From Acetobacter okinawensis (GTDB lineage Bacteria; Pseudomonadota; Alphaproteobacteria; Acetobacterales; Acetobacteraceae): 64,000 nucleotides of DNA. The notes below the pieces were generated by a model. That model saw nothing but the letters and a program-made list of their open reading frames with translations, did not search any database and was not told the origin of the DNA. Positions 36,887 through 46,217 of this stretch are shown here, piece by piece; positions within the stretch are counted from its first letter, which is position 1, and every line of letters starts with the position of its first letter. The position numbers were made by a program, and so were the translations under genes. The stretch is taken from positions 1 to 64,000 of the forward strand of contig NZ_JOPJ01000014.1 in assembly GCF_002153655.1 (NCBI RefSeq). Direction: 5' to 3'.

Positions 36887-39367
36887 ATGGCCCAGCATTG
36901 GATCAGGACAGTACGGATTTTCTCTGCAACTACAATGCTCCTTGGCAGTAGTTCCGTAGTATCCGGCCGCATTGCAAACGCTGAGGAACTGCATAAGCAG
37001 ATGGGTGCGGCAAAAGAAAGCCGCGCAGCGACCAAGGCAGTAAAAAAGAAAACCTCACATGCCTCCTTGCAAGGTGGAGCGGAGGAGGTTTCGGTGCAGG
37101 CGGTGCACAGGGTCAACTCCGCACTGTCGGAAAGAACCCAGGTTCACAGCACCACGTCCGTGCAGGTTGTCTCGTCCGAGCAGCTCAAGCAGACCGGGCA
37201 GAGCAACGTCATGGCGGCCCTTGAGCAGCTTAGCCCCTCGCTCAGCTCGCCATCCTTTAGTGGGTTGGGCACCAACGGTTTTGTGCGGACCATGCAGCTG
37301 CGCAACCTCTCAGCGGATGAAACCCTTATTCTGGTAAACGGCAAGCGCCGCCACCTGAGTGCCAACTTTAACTCAAACGACGGACCAAACGCAGGCACGG
37401 AACCGTCCGATATTGCTCTTATCCCCATTAGCGCCATTGACCATGTGGAAGTCATTACCGATGGCGCCAGCGCACTGTACGGGCAGGAAGCCATTGCCGG
37501 TGCGGTTAACATTGTGCTCAAGCGCAATAGCCATGGTGGTGAATTCAATATTCAGAACATGGGTTATTACGCGGGAGATGGGCAGGGCGTGGATGGCTCG
37601 GCTGACTATGGTCTGGCGCTGGGCAAGCGCGGTGGGTTTATGAACCTTGCTGGCCAGATTACCCACACCCAGCCAACCAACCGTTCTGGTATTTACGAAA
37701 AAGCGGGAGACCCCCAGTCCGGTCAGGACCTGAACCGCATGATGGGGGCTGGCAGCCAGCTTGTTGCCACAATGTCCGCTAACGCAGAAATGCCGGTGAC
37801 GGATACGATCAAGGCTTATCTGCTGGCAACTTATGCGCACCGTAACAACGTAACGCCGCAGTCTGTCCGCACGGCTGCGAACGTGAACAATATTTTGCAA
37901 TACTACCCCAACGGTTTTCAGCCCCAGATGGGCTTGCAGGAAGATGACTTCCAGATCAACGGCGGCTTCCGTGGCACGGCGTTCAAGGACTGGATGTGGG
38001 ACACATACGTGACCTATGGGCGGGACGAGCAGGAATACTCCACGCTTGATTCGGTCAACGCAACATATGGGATGAACAGCCAGACAAAGTTTTATGATGG
38101 CACAAACATTTCCACCCAGTTTGTGGCGGGTGGCAAAATGTCCCATAACTTCAATGTCGGGTTCCTGCCCAAGCCGGTTAACCTGATGTTCGGCGGGGAA
38201 TACCGCCACGATACATTCCAGCTTATGGCGGGTGACCTCCAGTCCTGGTCAGATGGTGGGATGAAGGCTGGCGCCACGCCGGGTGCCTCTGGCCATCCCG
38301 GTGCGCAGCCTGCGGCTGCAAGCGATACATCGCGTGATATTTTCGATGGTTTTGTCAATACCGAGTTCTATGTCACCCCCAAGTGGGAGTGGACGCTGGG
38401 TGGCCATGCGGTCAATTACTCCGATATGGGTAAAACGGCAGCAACAGGCACAATTGGCACACGCTATAACTTTAACAAGCGTTGGGCGATCCGCGCTAAC
38501 GTGGGCACAGGCTACCGTGCGCCAACCCTTGGGCAGGAAAACTATTACATCATCACCACCTTCCCCGGGTATTCCACGGCACAGCTCCCCGCCAATGGCG
38601 AGGCCGCAAAGGCTCTGGGTGCTACAGGGCTTAAAGGGGAAACAACAAAGAACTACAGCATAGGGTTTGACGCCAAACCACTTGACCACTGGAATGTTAA
38701 CGCCAACCTGTACTGCATCCAGATCAATAACAGAATGGCCAACTCCACCCAGTTTACAGAATACAACGGATCACCCATTGCCAGTATTCTGAGCCAGTAC
38801 AATATGTCAAACGTGACCTATGCCCATTATTACGGCAACCCGGTCAATACCGTGACATATGGTGGGGACATTACAACGGACTATACGCTGGATGTGGGGC
38901 GTATGGGGCAGCTGAAGTTCAACCTTGGGATCAATTTCTCGGATACGGAAATTTCCAAGATGAAAGTCAGCACAACAATGTTTAACGCGTATGCGCAGAA
39001 CCTTCTGCTGCATTCCGCACCCAAAAACCGTGAGATGGTGGGTGTGCGCTGGAGCTGGAAAAAGCTGTCCATCTTTGTGCAAGAAGAGCGTTATGGTTCG
39101 GTGACCTACATTGCAACGCCCAGCTTGGGCGGGAATGACTGGCTGAACGTGAAGCCGGGTTACATCACGGACCTGGAAGTGGGGTATCAGGTTCTCGACC
39201 GTCTGCATCTGGCTGTCGGGGCGAACAACCTGTTCAACTACTACCCCAACCAGTTGCGGCGCTCTCTGTCTGTCTCGACCTCCAGCGGTGCATATAAATA
39301 CCCGACCAACTCACCTTACGGGTTTATGGGTGGCTACTACTACGTCAAGGCGTCCATGACCTTCTGA
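36887..39367 (+). CDS. TonB-dependent outer-membrane receptor
   Basis: An 826-residue outer-membrane transporter. A signal sequence (to about residue 34) is followed by a Lys/Ala-rich linker and a plug domain with TSVQVVSSEQLKQTGQSNVM, LILVNGKRRHL and the IDHVEVITDGASALYGQEA segment (about 80-210). The rest is a 22-strand barrel ending in the aromatic VKASMTF, a proper C-terminal Phe. The ATG at 36887 follows GGAGGCAGGA. It has its own promoter region (about 240 bases upstream) and terminator. No siderophore genes are nearby; adjacency suggests import of the compound used by the preceding island, but this is inference. Confidence 0.93.
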   Translation: MAQHWIRTVRIFSATTMLLGSSSVVSGRIANAEELHKQMGAAKESRAATKAVKKKTSHASLQGGAEEVSVQAVHRVNSALSERTQVHSTTSVQVVSSEQLKQTGQSNVMAALEQLSPSLSSPSFSGLGTNGFVRTMQLRNLSADETLILVNGKRRHLSANFNSNDGPNAGTEPSDIALIPISAIDHVEVITDGASALYGQEAIAGAVNIVLKRNSHGGEFNIQNMGYYAGDGQGVDGSADYGLALGKRGGFMNLAGQITHTQPTNRSGIYEKAGDPQSGQDLNRMMGAGSQLVATMSANAEMPVTDTIKAYLLATYAHRNNVTPQSVRTAANVNNILQYYPNGFQPQMGLQEDDFQINGGFRGTAFKDWMWDTYVTYGRDEQEYSTLDSVNATYGMNSQTKFYDGTNISTQFVAGGKMSHNFNVGFLPKPVNLMFGGEYRHDTFQLMAGDLQSWSDGGMKAGATPGASGHPGAQPAAASDTSRDIFDGFVNTEFYVTPKWEWTLGGHAVNYSDMGKTAATGTIGTRYNFNKRWAIRANVGTGYRAPTLGQENYYIITTFPGYSTAQLPANGEAAKALGATGLKGETTKNYSIGFDAKPLDHWNVNANLYCIQINNRMANSTQFTEYNGSPIASILSQYNMSNVTYAHYYGNPVNTVTYGGDITTDYTLDVGRMGQLKFNLGINFSDTEISKMKVSTTMFNAYAQNLLLHSAPKNREMVGVRWSWKKLSIFVQEERYGSVTYIATPSLGGNDWLNVKPGYITDLEVGYQVLDRLHLAVGANNLFNYYPNQLRRSLSVSTSSGAYKYPTNSPYGFMGGYYYVKASMTF

Positions 39368-39415
39368 GTGGCATAAAGTCAGGCAGAACAGAAACTTAGG
39401 AAATAAATAGCGATG

Positions 39416-39454
39416 CTGGCCCACTGTTATGCGACAGTGGGCCAGTTTTTTTTG
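39416..39454 (+). terminator. Rho-independent terminator of the TonB-dependent receptor
   Basis: CTGGCCCACTGT and ACAGTGGGCCAG form a perfect 12-bp stem with loop TATGCG, followed by eight T residues. Confidence 0.95.
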
Positions 39455-39612
39455 CGCTGTTTGCATAGGTGATAAAGATTACTATTTTGTAATATAAAAA
39501 GGGTCTTGCACCCCCAAAGGGTTCCCGTTATACACCCACACAGCAGCACGGTGTTGCGTTTTCTCCTTGAGGGAACGGGCAATAAAGTGCAGCAGAGTGG
39601 TAAAATTGCTGT

Positions 39613-39688
39613 TCCCGAATAGCTCAGTTGGTAGAGCAAGCGACTGTTAATCGCTGGGTCGTAGGTTCGAGTCCTACTTCGGGAGCCA
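39613..39688 (+). tRNA. tRNA-Asn (anticodon GUU)
   Basis: A 76-base cloverleaf. The acceptor arm TCCCGAA pairs with TTCGGGA, the D-loop contains AGCTCAGTTGGTAGAGC, the anticodon loop CTGTTAA carries GTT, the T-arm contains GGTTCGAGTCC, and the CCA end is encoded. Confidence 0.98.
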
Positions 39689-39977
39689 CCACCTTTCCCC
39701 AAAAAAATCTCTTAAATTGCGTTGAAAAGCCTGTCCACTTTGTGCCGTTTTCAATGTGCGGGCGAATAGTTGTGTGCCGCTCGTGGTGTGTTTCCTATCG
39801 CGTGCTACCAACCTGTAATCTTACGTTTGTCTTATGGCTTGCTGCGTGGCGCTTGCGATCCCCTTTGGGCGCTCTGGTCAGTGTGTAGGGGAATGCATGT
39901 TTATGTCAGGCATTTTCCAGAGAACGCTCCCCGCTGCGCAATAAGGCAACGGGGGTGTTTCGGCCCGGATTCAGGTC
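39689..39977. other. Non-coding stretch after tRNA-Asn
   Basis: About 290 bases between the tRNA and the end of the convergent RidA-like gene. Short frames lack ribosome binding sites and recognisable content. No integrase, direct repeat of the tRNA 3' end or att-like sequence is visible, so I see no integrated element at this tRNA. Confidence 0.5.
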
Positions 39978-40328
39978 TTAGGGCAGGGCTGCAATACCGG
40001 TTAATTCCACTTTCCACGATGGGTCTGCCAGTTTGGCTTCCACCGTTGCACGGGCCGGTTTGTTGTTGCGGTCTAGCCATGCATCCCATGCCCGGTTCAT
40101 GGCGGCCATGTCATTCATATCTGCTAAAAAAATCTGCACGGAAATCAGGCGGCTCTTGTCTGTCCCGGCTTTGGCCAGCAGGGCATCGACCTGTTGCAAA
40201 ATATCGGCCATCTGCCCTTGGGCGTCCAGGCTGGCGTCATCGGCAATCTGACCTGCCAGATACACCAGTCCGTTGTGAATAACGGCTCCGGTCAGCCGTT
40301 CTTCGGGTTCAAGGCGCGTGATGCTCAT
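39978..40328 (-). CDS. RidA-family protein without the deaminase Arg (second copy)
   Basis: A 116-residue Rid-family protein, homologous to the RidA-like protein at 36.2 kb. The segment PARATVEAKLADPSWKVEL places Leu100 where RidA's catalytic Arg105 would be, so it belongs to an Arg-lacking subgroup. It starts 39 bases after panC ends on the same strand, so the pair is probably an operon. The link to pantothenate synthesis, if any, is unclear. Confidence 0.88.
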   Translation of the reverse strand: MSITRLEPEERLTGAVIHNGLVYLAGQIADDASLDAQGQMADILQQVDALLAKAGTDKSRLISVQIFLADMNDMAAMNRAWDAWLDRNNKPARATVEAKLADPSWKVELTGIAALP

Positions 40329-40367
40329 GGTTGTCTCCGTTGTGGAAAAAAGATTGGGGGCGTTGGG

Positions 40368-41213
40368 TTAGGCTTGGTGGAGAGGCATGTTGTCAATCAG
40401 GCGGATGTCACCAAGGCTTGCAGCAACAAACAGGCGTGCATCTGGCTGGGGGGTGGCTGTCTGCTCCAGTGTGTCCCCAGTGCGCAGTTCAAGGTAATGC
40501 ACGTTAAACCCTGACCCAGTCAGGCGGTCGCGGCAGGTTTGCAGGCTGTCAGCAACGGGTCTGCCTGCTTTAATGTCTGCAATGCAGGCGCGCAGTGCGG
40601 CGGGCAGGTGGGTGGCCTGTTGGCGCTGTGCGGCATTCAGCCGCCGGTTGCGGGAGGAGAGTGCAAGGCCATCTGCCTCGCGCACGGTGGGGACGGGAAC
40701 AATGCTTACGGGCAGGTCAAGGTCACATACCAGACGGCGGATCAGGCAGAGCTGCTGGTAGTCTTTTTCACCAAAGGCTGCGACATCGGCACCCGTCTGG
40801 AGCAGGAGCTTGCTGACAACTGTTGCAACGCCATCAAAATGGCCGGGGCGTTCTGCCCCGCATAGCATCGCATCTGGGCCGGCAACCGTAATGCGTGTTG
40901 CAAAACCCGGCGGGTACATCTCTGTCTCATCTGGGGCGTAGAGCACGTCAACCTTGCCGGTGCCTTCCAGCACGGCGGCATCGGCCTCCAGCCCGCGTGG
41001 ATAGTGCTCAAAATCAGCCAGATTGTTGAACTGGATGGGATTGACAAATACGCTCACAATCCGCCGCGTGGCTTTGCCATCCAGCGCGTCGACAAGGGCC
41101 AGATGGCCGCTGTGGAGCGAACCCATGGTGGGCACAACGCCAATACGTTGGCCCTCTGTGCGCCACTGGGCGCGCTGTGTGGCCAGCTCTGATCTGGATC
41201 TGATAATCCGCAT
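40368..41213 (-). CDS. panC: Pantothenate synthetase (pantoate--beta-alanine ligase)
   Basis: Condenses pantoate and beta-alanine with ATP to make pantothenate, the precursor of coenzyme A. It is 281 residues, full length. The adenylate-forming signature is seen in VPTMGSLHSGHLALV (HIGH-equivalent), with pantoate-site FVNPIQFN, GEKDYQQL and the KMSKS-like LALSSRNRRL. The ATG at 41213 is chosen because CAGGAT lies just upstream and the protein starts with the usual IIRSRSEL strand. panB and panD are not in the window. Confidence 0.96.
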   Translation of the reverse strand: MRIIRSRSELATQRAQWRTEGQRIGVVPTMGSLHSGHLALVDALDGKATRRIVSVFVNPIQFNNLADFEHYPRGLEADAAVLEGTGKVDVLYAPDETEMYPPGFATRITVAGPDAMLCGAERPGHFDGVATVVSKLLLQTGADVAAFGEKDYQQLCLIRRLVCDLDLPVSIVPVPTVREADGLALSSRNRRLNAAQRQQATHLPAALRACIADIKAGRPVADSLQTCRDRLTGSGFNVHYLELRTGDTLEQTATPQPDARLFVAASLGDIRLIDNMPLHQA

Positions 41214-41417
41214 GAAATATCCTGAATAACAAATGAAACATCGGGGCGATAAAACCCCCGAACAGGGTAGGTCCCCCACTTTAGTGCCGATTGGTGTGCG
41301 GTTCCAGCCGCAGGGCGGGTGTGGCTGCCCCACCACATGCATGGGGCATGCCGCACCCTGATGGTTAAAGTGCGTACAGGGCGGTGAAGAGAGGACATGC
41401 CTGTGCTATGGAGGTGC

Positions 41418-44400
41418 ATGTCCTACGCTGATTTTGTTCATCTTCGTGTGCACTCCGCCTACTCGCTGAGCCAAGGGGCAATCCGGGTGCCGGAAATTGC
41501 GTCTCTGGCGCAGGAAATGCGGATGCCTGCTGTGGCCATAGCCGATTCGGGTAATCTGTTCGGGGCCTTGGAGTTCTCGCAGTACTGCACAAAAAGTGGC
41601 ATTCAGCCCATTATTGGCGGCCAGATCGGTCTGCCTGCCCGTAACGACAAACCCGGGGCTCCTTCCGAGCCGGTTGTGCTGCTGGCGCAGAATGCGGCGG
41701 GGCTGGCCAACCTCCAGTTCCTCTCCTCCAAGGGGTTCAAGACATCCGATCCATCAGACCCGTTTGTCAGTCTGGATGTGTTGTGTGAGCGGGCGGAAGG
41801 GCTGATCCTGCTGACCGGGGGCACGCGCGGTCCGCTGTTCCAGATGCTGGCGGAAGGGCAGAAGGATGAGGCCACGCGCTGGCTCGCCCGCCTGCACGAG
41901 GCATTTGATGACAGGCTGGTGGTGGAACTGCACCGCCACGGACTGGCGGTGGAAAAAGCGGTGGAGCCGGGTGTGCTGGGCCTTGCCAGCCAGTTTGGCC
42001 TGCCCCTTGTTGCAACCAACGAATGTTTTTTCCCCAAGCCGGAAATGTACGAGGCGCATGACGCGCTGGTGTGCATTGCGCAGGGCCGCACGATGGCGGA
42101 GAAGGATCGCTTTCGCGTAACGCCCGAGCACTGGTTCAAACCCCCGCAGATGATGCGTACGCTGTTCGCGGACCTGCCGGATGCGTGTGACAATACGCTC
42201 GAAATTGCCCGCCGCTGCGCCATAAAGGTGGAAACGCGCAAACCCCTGCTCCCCGTCTGCCCCAAGGTGCGAGAAGGGGCCACGGAGGACGAGACCCTGC
42301 GCGCCATGGCGTGGGAGGGGCTGGAGCAGCGCATGACCACCATGACGCTGGATGAAGACCTGCAAACCCGCTACCGCGAGCGGCTGACGTTTGAGCTGGA
42401 TATTATCTCCAAAATGGGGTTCCCCGGTTACTTCATGATCGTGGCGGACTTTATCCAGTGGGCCAAGGCGCATGGTATTCCCGTAGGGCCGGGGCGTGGG
42501 TCGGGGGCCGGGTCGCTGGCCGCATGGGCGCTGACCATTACCGATATTGACCCCATTCCCTTCAACCTGCTGTTCGAACGCTTCCTCAACCCCGAACGCG
42601 TGTCCATGCCTGACTTTGATATCGACTTCTGTCAGGACCGACGGGACGAGGTCATTGCCTATGTGCGGCGCGAATACGGGGCTGACCGCGTAGCCCAGAT
42701 CATTACCTTTGGTAAGTTGCAGGCGCGTGCGGCGGTGCGTGATGTCGGGCGTGTGCTGGGGCTGCCCTATGGCATGGTCAACCGCGTGGCGGAGCTTATT
42801 CCCAACAACCCCGCCAAGCCGGTGACCCTGAAGGAGGCCATAGCGGGCGAGCCCAAATTACAGGAAATGCGCGATAACGACGAGGCATTGCGCAGATTGC
42901 TGGAAATTGCCCAGCAGCTTGAAGGGCTTTTCCGCCACGCCAGTACCCACGCCGCAGGTGTGGTGATCGGGGACCGCCCGCTGGTGGAGCTGGTGCCGCT
43001 CTACCGAGACCCCAAGAGCGATACGCTGGTCACGCAGTACAACATGAAGTTTGTTGAGCAGGCGGGGCTGGTCAAGTTCGACTTTCTGGGGCTGACAACC
43101 CTGACCATTCTCAAACGCGGTGTGGATTTTATTCACAAAATGGGCAAGGAGGTGGACTTGGCCTCCATCCCCCTGAACGATACCGCCACATACGACATGC
43201 TCAGCCGGGGGGATACGGCAGGCGTGTTCCAGTTTGAAGGCGCTGGCATGCGTGACGTGCTCAAGCAGATGCGCCCCACCCGGCTGGAGGACCTGATCGC
43301 CGCCGTGGCCCTGTACCGCCCCGGTCCCATGGCCAATATTCCCGACTACTGCCGCCGCAAACACGGAGAGGCATGGGAACCCCCGCATGAGGAAATCCGC
43401 GATATTCTTGAAGAGACCTACGGCATTATGGTCTATCAGGAACAGGTCATGCAGATCGCCCAGAAGATGGCAGGGTACAGTCTGGGCGGGGCCGACCTGC
43501 TGCGCCGCGCCATGGGTAAAAAAATCCGCGCGGAAATGGACCACCAGCGCGAGATTTTTACCAAAGGGGCAACCGGGCGCGGCATAGACCACGACAAGGC
43601 GGTGGAGGTGTTCGACCTCATGGCCAAGTTTGCGGACTATGGTTTTAACAAATCTCACGCAGCAGCCTACGCTTTTGTCTCCTACCAGACCGCGTGGATG
43701 AAGGCTAATCACCCTGTGGCCTTCCTTGCGGCCTGTATGTCGCTTGCACGGGAACGGACGGAAAAACTGGCAGCCCTGCGGCAGGAGGCCGAGCGCATGG
43801 GCATTGCCGTGCTGCCGCCAGATATTAACCGCTCGGAAGCCGATTTTGCGGTGGAGGTTATGCCAGACGGGCAACACGCGATCCGCTACGCGTTAGCCGC
43901 AGTTAAAAAAGTTGGTTTTGGCGCCATGGAGGTGCTGGTCGCAACCCGTGGTGACAAACCTTTTACCGATCTGGCCGACTTTGCCACACGCATTGACCCC
44001 AAACACATCAACCGCATGCAGATGGAAAATCTGGCCAAGGCGGGTGCGTTTGAATGTCTGGATAAAAACCGGGCGCGTGTCTTTCATTCTGCCGATGCCA
44101 TTCTGCGCCGTGCCCACAGTCAGGCGCAGGAGGCGGCCTCTGGCCAGATTGGCCTGTTTGGCGGTGGGGGGGAGAAGGAACCACTGCGTCTGGCCGATGG
44201 TCCTGACTGGCCAGAGTTTGAAAAACTGGCGATGGAGGCAGATGCTATCGGTTTCCACATGACGGCACACCCGCTGGATGCTTATGGCTCCGTCCTGCGC
44301 AGGCTGGGGGTTGTCAAATCCTCCCAGTTGCTGGCAGCGGCGGAGGCCGGGGTCGGGCGGGTTAAAATTGCGGGATGCGTTGTGGACCGCAAGGAGCGGC

Positions 44401-44837
44401 CGACCCGCACAGGCAACAAAATGGCATGGGTGCGCCTGTCCGATGCGACCGGCGGGTGTGAGGTGACCGTGTTTTCTGAAGTGCTGGGCCGTGTGCGGGA
44501 GAGTCTGGTGGCGGGGAATGCCGTGCTGGTTACCGCCGAACTCAAGCTGGAGGGCGAGGCCATGCGCATAACCGCGTCCGACATTGTGGAACTGGAGCAG
44601 GCAGCGGCACAGGGCCAGAGCGAGATGCGGATATGGCTGGAAAAAGAGGAAGCTCTGCCTGCCCTGCAAATGGTTCTGGGTGAGCAAAGGGGTGGTGCTG
44701 GCCGTATTGTGCTGGTCCCCGGTGTGGCGGAAAGCTGCGATGTGGAAATCCGCCTGCGTGGGGGCTACAAGGTTACTCCGCTGCTAGGACAAAAACTGCG
44801 TACGCTGGAAGGCATTTCCCGCGTGGAGCAGGTGTAA
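41418..44837 (+). CDS. dnaE: DNA polymerase III alpha subunit
   Basis: Replicative polymerase catalytic subunit, 1139 residues, the dnaE1 size. An N-terminal PHP domain opens with FVHLRVHSAYSLSQGAI. The palm has the metal-binding PDFDIDF at about 398-404, and GRGSGAGSLAAW lies just before it. A helix-hairpin-helix and then an OB-fold domain (KIAGCVVDRKERPTRTGNKM) are near the end. The ATG at 41418 follows ATGGAGGTGC. It is followed three bases later by pabB, so replication and folate genes share a transcript. Confidence 0.98.
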   Translation: MSYADFVHLRVHSAYSLSQGAIRVPEIASLAQEMRMPAVAIADSGNLFGALEFSQYCTKSGIQPIIGGQIGLPARNDKPGAPSEPVVLLAQNAAGLANLQFLSSKGFKTSDPSDPFVSLDVLCERAEGLILLTGGTRGPLFQMLAEGQKDEATRWLARLHEAFDDRLVVELHRHGLAVEKAVEPGVLGLASQFGLPLVATNECFFPKPEMYEAHDALVCIAQGRTMAEKDRFRVTPEHWFKPPQMMRTLFADLPDACDNTLEIARRCAIKVETRKPLLPVCPKVREGATEDETLRAMAWEGLEQRMTTMTLDEDLQTRYRERLTFELDIISKMGFPGYFMIVADFIQWAKAHGIPVGPGRGSGAGSLAAWALTITDIDPIPFNLLFERFLNPERVSMPDFDIDFCQDRRDEVIAYVRREYGADRVAQIITFGKLQARAAVRDVGRVLGLPYGMVNRVAELIPNNPAKPVTLKEAIAGEPKLQEMRDNDEALRRLLEIAQQLEGLFRHASTHAAGVVIGDRPLVELVPLYRDPKSDTLVTQYNMKFVEQAGLVKFDFLGLTTLTILKRGVDFIHKMGKEVDLASIPLNDTATYDMLSRGDTAGVFQFEGAGMRDVLKQMRPTRLEDLIAAVALYRPGPMANIPDYCRRKHGEAWEPPHEEIRDILEETYGIMVYQEQVMQIAQKMAGYSLGGADLLRRAMGKKIRAEMDHQREIFTKGATGRGIDHDKAVEVFDLMAKFADYGFNKSHAAAYAFVSYQTAWMKANHPVAFLAACMSLARERTEKLAALRQEAERMGIAVLPPDINRSEADFAVEVMPDGQHAIRYALAAVKKVGFGAMEVLVATRGDKPFTDLADFATRIDPKHINRMQMENLAKAGAFECLDKNRARVFHSADAILRRAHSQAQEAASGQIGLFGGGGEKEPLRLADGPDWPEFEKLAMEADAIGFHMTAHPLDAYGSVLRRLGVVKSSQLLAAAEAGVGRVKIAGCVVDRKERPTRTGNKMAWVRLSDATGGCEVTVFSEVLGRVRESLVAGNAVLVTAELKLEGEAMRITASDIVELEQAAAQGQSEMRIWLEKEEALPALQMVLGEQRGGAGRIVLVPGVAESCDVEIRLRGGYKVTPLLGQKLRTLEGISRVEQV

Positions 44838-44840
44838 CCC

Positions 44841-46217
44841 GTGGCATGGGTGCGCGCATTGGCGTGGCGGACGCCAGATGTGGTTCTGGCTCAGTGGGGG
44901 CATGCGCCATGGTGCGCTTTTCTGGATAGTGCGGGGGCGCTGGAGGCACGCGCACGCTGGCGCATATTCTGCCATAACCCAAGGCATACTCTGCGGGTTT
45001 TTGCCGATAGGGTAGAGTTTGACGGGGCCGTTATGGCCTTTTCCAGCCCGGAGCATATTCTTGCACTCCTGCGCAAAACAGCGCGGAACTACCCCCAGCA
45101 ACTTCCGCAGTCTGATGTGCCGTTTTGCGGGGGGTGGGTTGGTTTTGCCAGCTATGCATTCGGCATGGCCCAGCAGGGGATCACTTCCCGCCATGGCAGT
45201 GGGGACGAGCCCCTGTTTGCCGCTGCTTTTTATGACCATGCCTATGTGTGGGACCGTCAGAACCAGCGTGTGTTTGTCGCCGGTTTTACGCAGGACGGGC
45301 AGCCCGCGCAGGGGCAGAGGCAGGCACTGGCCGCGTGGGCTGCTCTGCCCGAGCAGGTCGCCCCCGCTGCTGTGGTGCCATTGGGGCCGTTGCAGGCCAG
45401 CTTGTCCGAGGCCGCATATTGTCAGGCCGTGCGGGTGGCTCAGGAGTATATTGCGCAAGGCGATATTTTTCAGGCCAATATGACCTGCCAGCATACCACG
45501 TCCCTGCCAGACGGGGTCTGTGCCGCAGAGTTATACCGCAGGGTGCGGCAGGTCGCGCCTGCACCGTTTGGGGCTTATATGTCCTGCGGAGGGGATTTTT
45601 CCCTTCTGTCATGCTCGCCTGAGCGGTTTTTGCAGGTGGACCCGGCGGGGCAGATTGCCACACGCCCCATAAAAGGCACTGCCCCGCGTGGCCGCACGGA
45701 GGCAGAGGACCAGCATCTGGCGCACAACCTCGCCCGGGATGACAAGGAACGGGCCGAAAACCTGATGATCGTGGACCTGATGCGCCATGATATAGGCCGC
45801 GTTGCCCGCATTGGCAGTGTGCATGTGCCCGAACTCTGGGGGGTGGAGCGGTTTGCGCATGTGCACCACCTTGTCTCGGAGGTCAGGGGGCAATTACGGC
45901 ATGGGTGCGATGTGTTTGACCTGCTGGAGGTCACCCTGCCGCCCGGTTCGGTAACAGGTGCGCCCAAACACAGGGCCATGGAAATTATTGACGAACTGGA
46001 GACCACCCCCCGTGGGGCGTATTGTGGCACTGTTTTTTATCTGGGTCTGGATGGGCGGATGGATAGCTCGGTGATTATCCGCAGTTTTGTGGCCCATGCG
46101 GGGCAACTGCGCATTGGCACGGGGGGCGGCATTACCATTTTATCCGACCCACACAGGGAATATGCGGAAATGCAGCTAAAACTTGCACCCTTTGCCGCAT
46201 TTGTGGAGGGAGCATGA
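44841..46217 (+). CDS. pabB: Aminodeoxychorismate synthase component I
   Basis: Converts chorismate plus ammonia to 4-amino-4-deoxychorismate for p-aminobenzoate and folate. The 458-residue protein shows the chorismate-binding domain: EYIAQGDIFQANMT (about 202-215), SCSPERFL, and Lys278 in RPIKGT, the lysine that distinguishes PabB from anthranilate synthase (which has Ala there). Later come DLMRHDIGRV and GSVTGAPKHRAMEII. It begins with GTG three bases after dnaE and overlaps pabC by four bases. Its amidotransferase partner pabA is not in the window. Confidence 0.93.
   Translation: MAWVRALAWRTPDVVLAQWGHAPWCAFLDSAGALEARARWRIFCHNPRHTLRVFADRVEFDGAVMAFSSPEHILALLRKTARNYPQQLPQSDVPFCGGWVGFASYAFGMAQQGITSRHGSGDEPLFAAAFYDHAYVWDRQNQRVFVAGFTQDGQPAQGQRQALAAWAALPEQVAPAAVVPLGPLQASLSEAAYCQAVRVAQEYIAQGDIFQANMTCQHTTSLPDGVCAAELYRRVRQVAPAPFGAYMSCGGDFSLLSCSPERFLQVDPAGQIATRPIKGTAPRGRTEAEDQHLAHNLARDDKERAENLMIVDLMRHDIGRVARIGSVHVPELWGVERFAHVHHLVSEVRGQLRHGCDVFDLLEVTLPPGSVTGAPKHRAMEIIDELETTPRGAYCGTVFYLGLDGRMDSSVIIRSFVAHAGQLRIGTGGGITILSDPHREYAEMQLKLAPFAAFVEGA

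Noticed and set aside
39613-40328. tRNA-Asn as an integration site for a genomic island
   Set aside because: No integrase, no repeat of the tRNA 3' end and no mobile-element remnants are visible on either side within the window.
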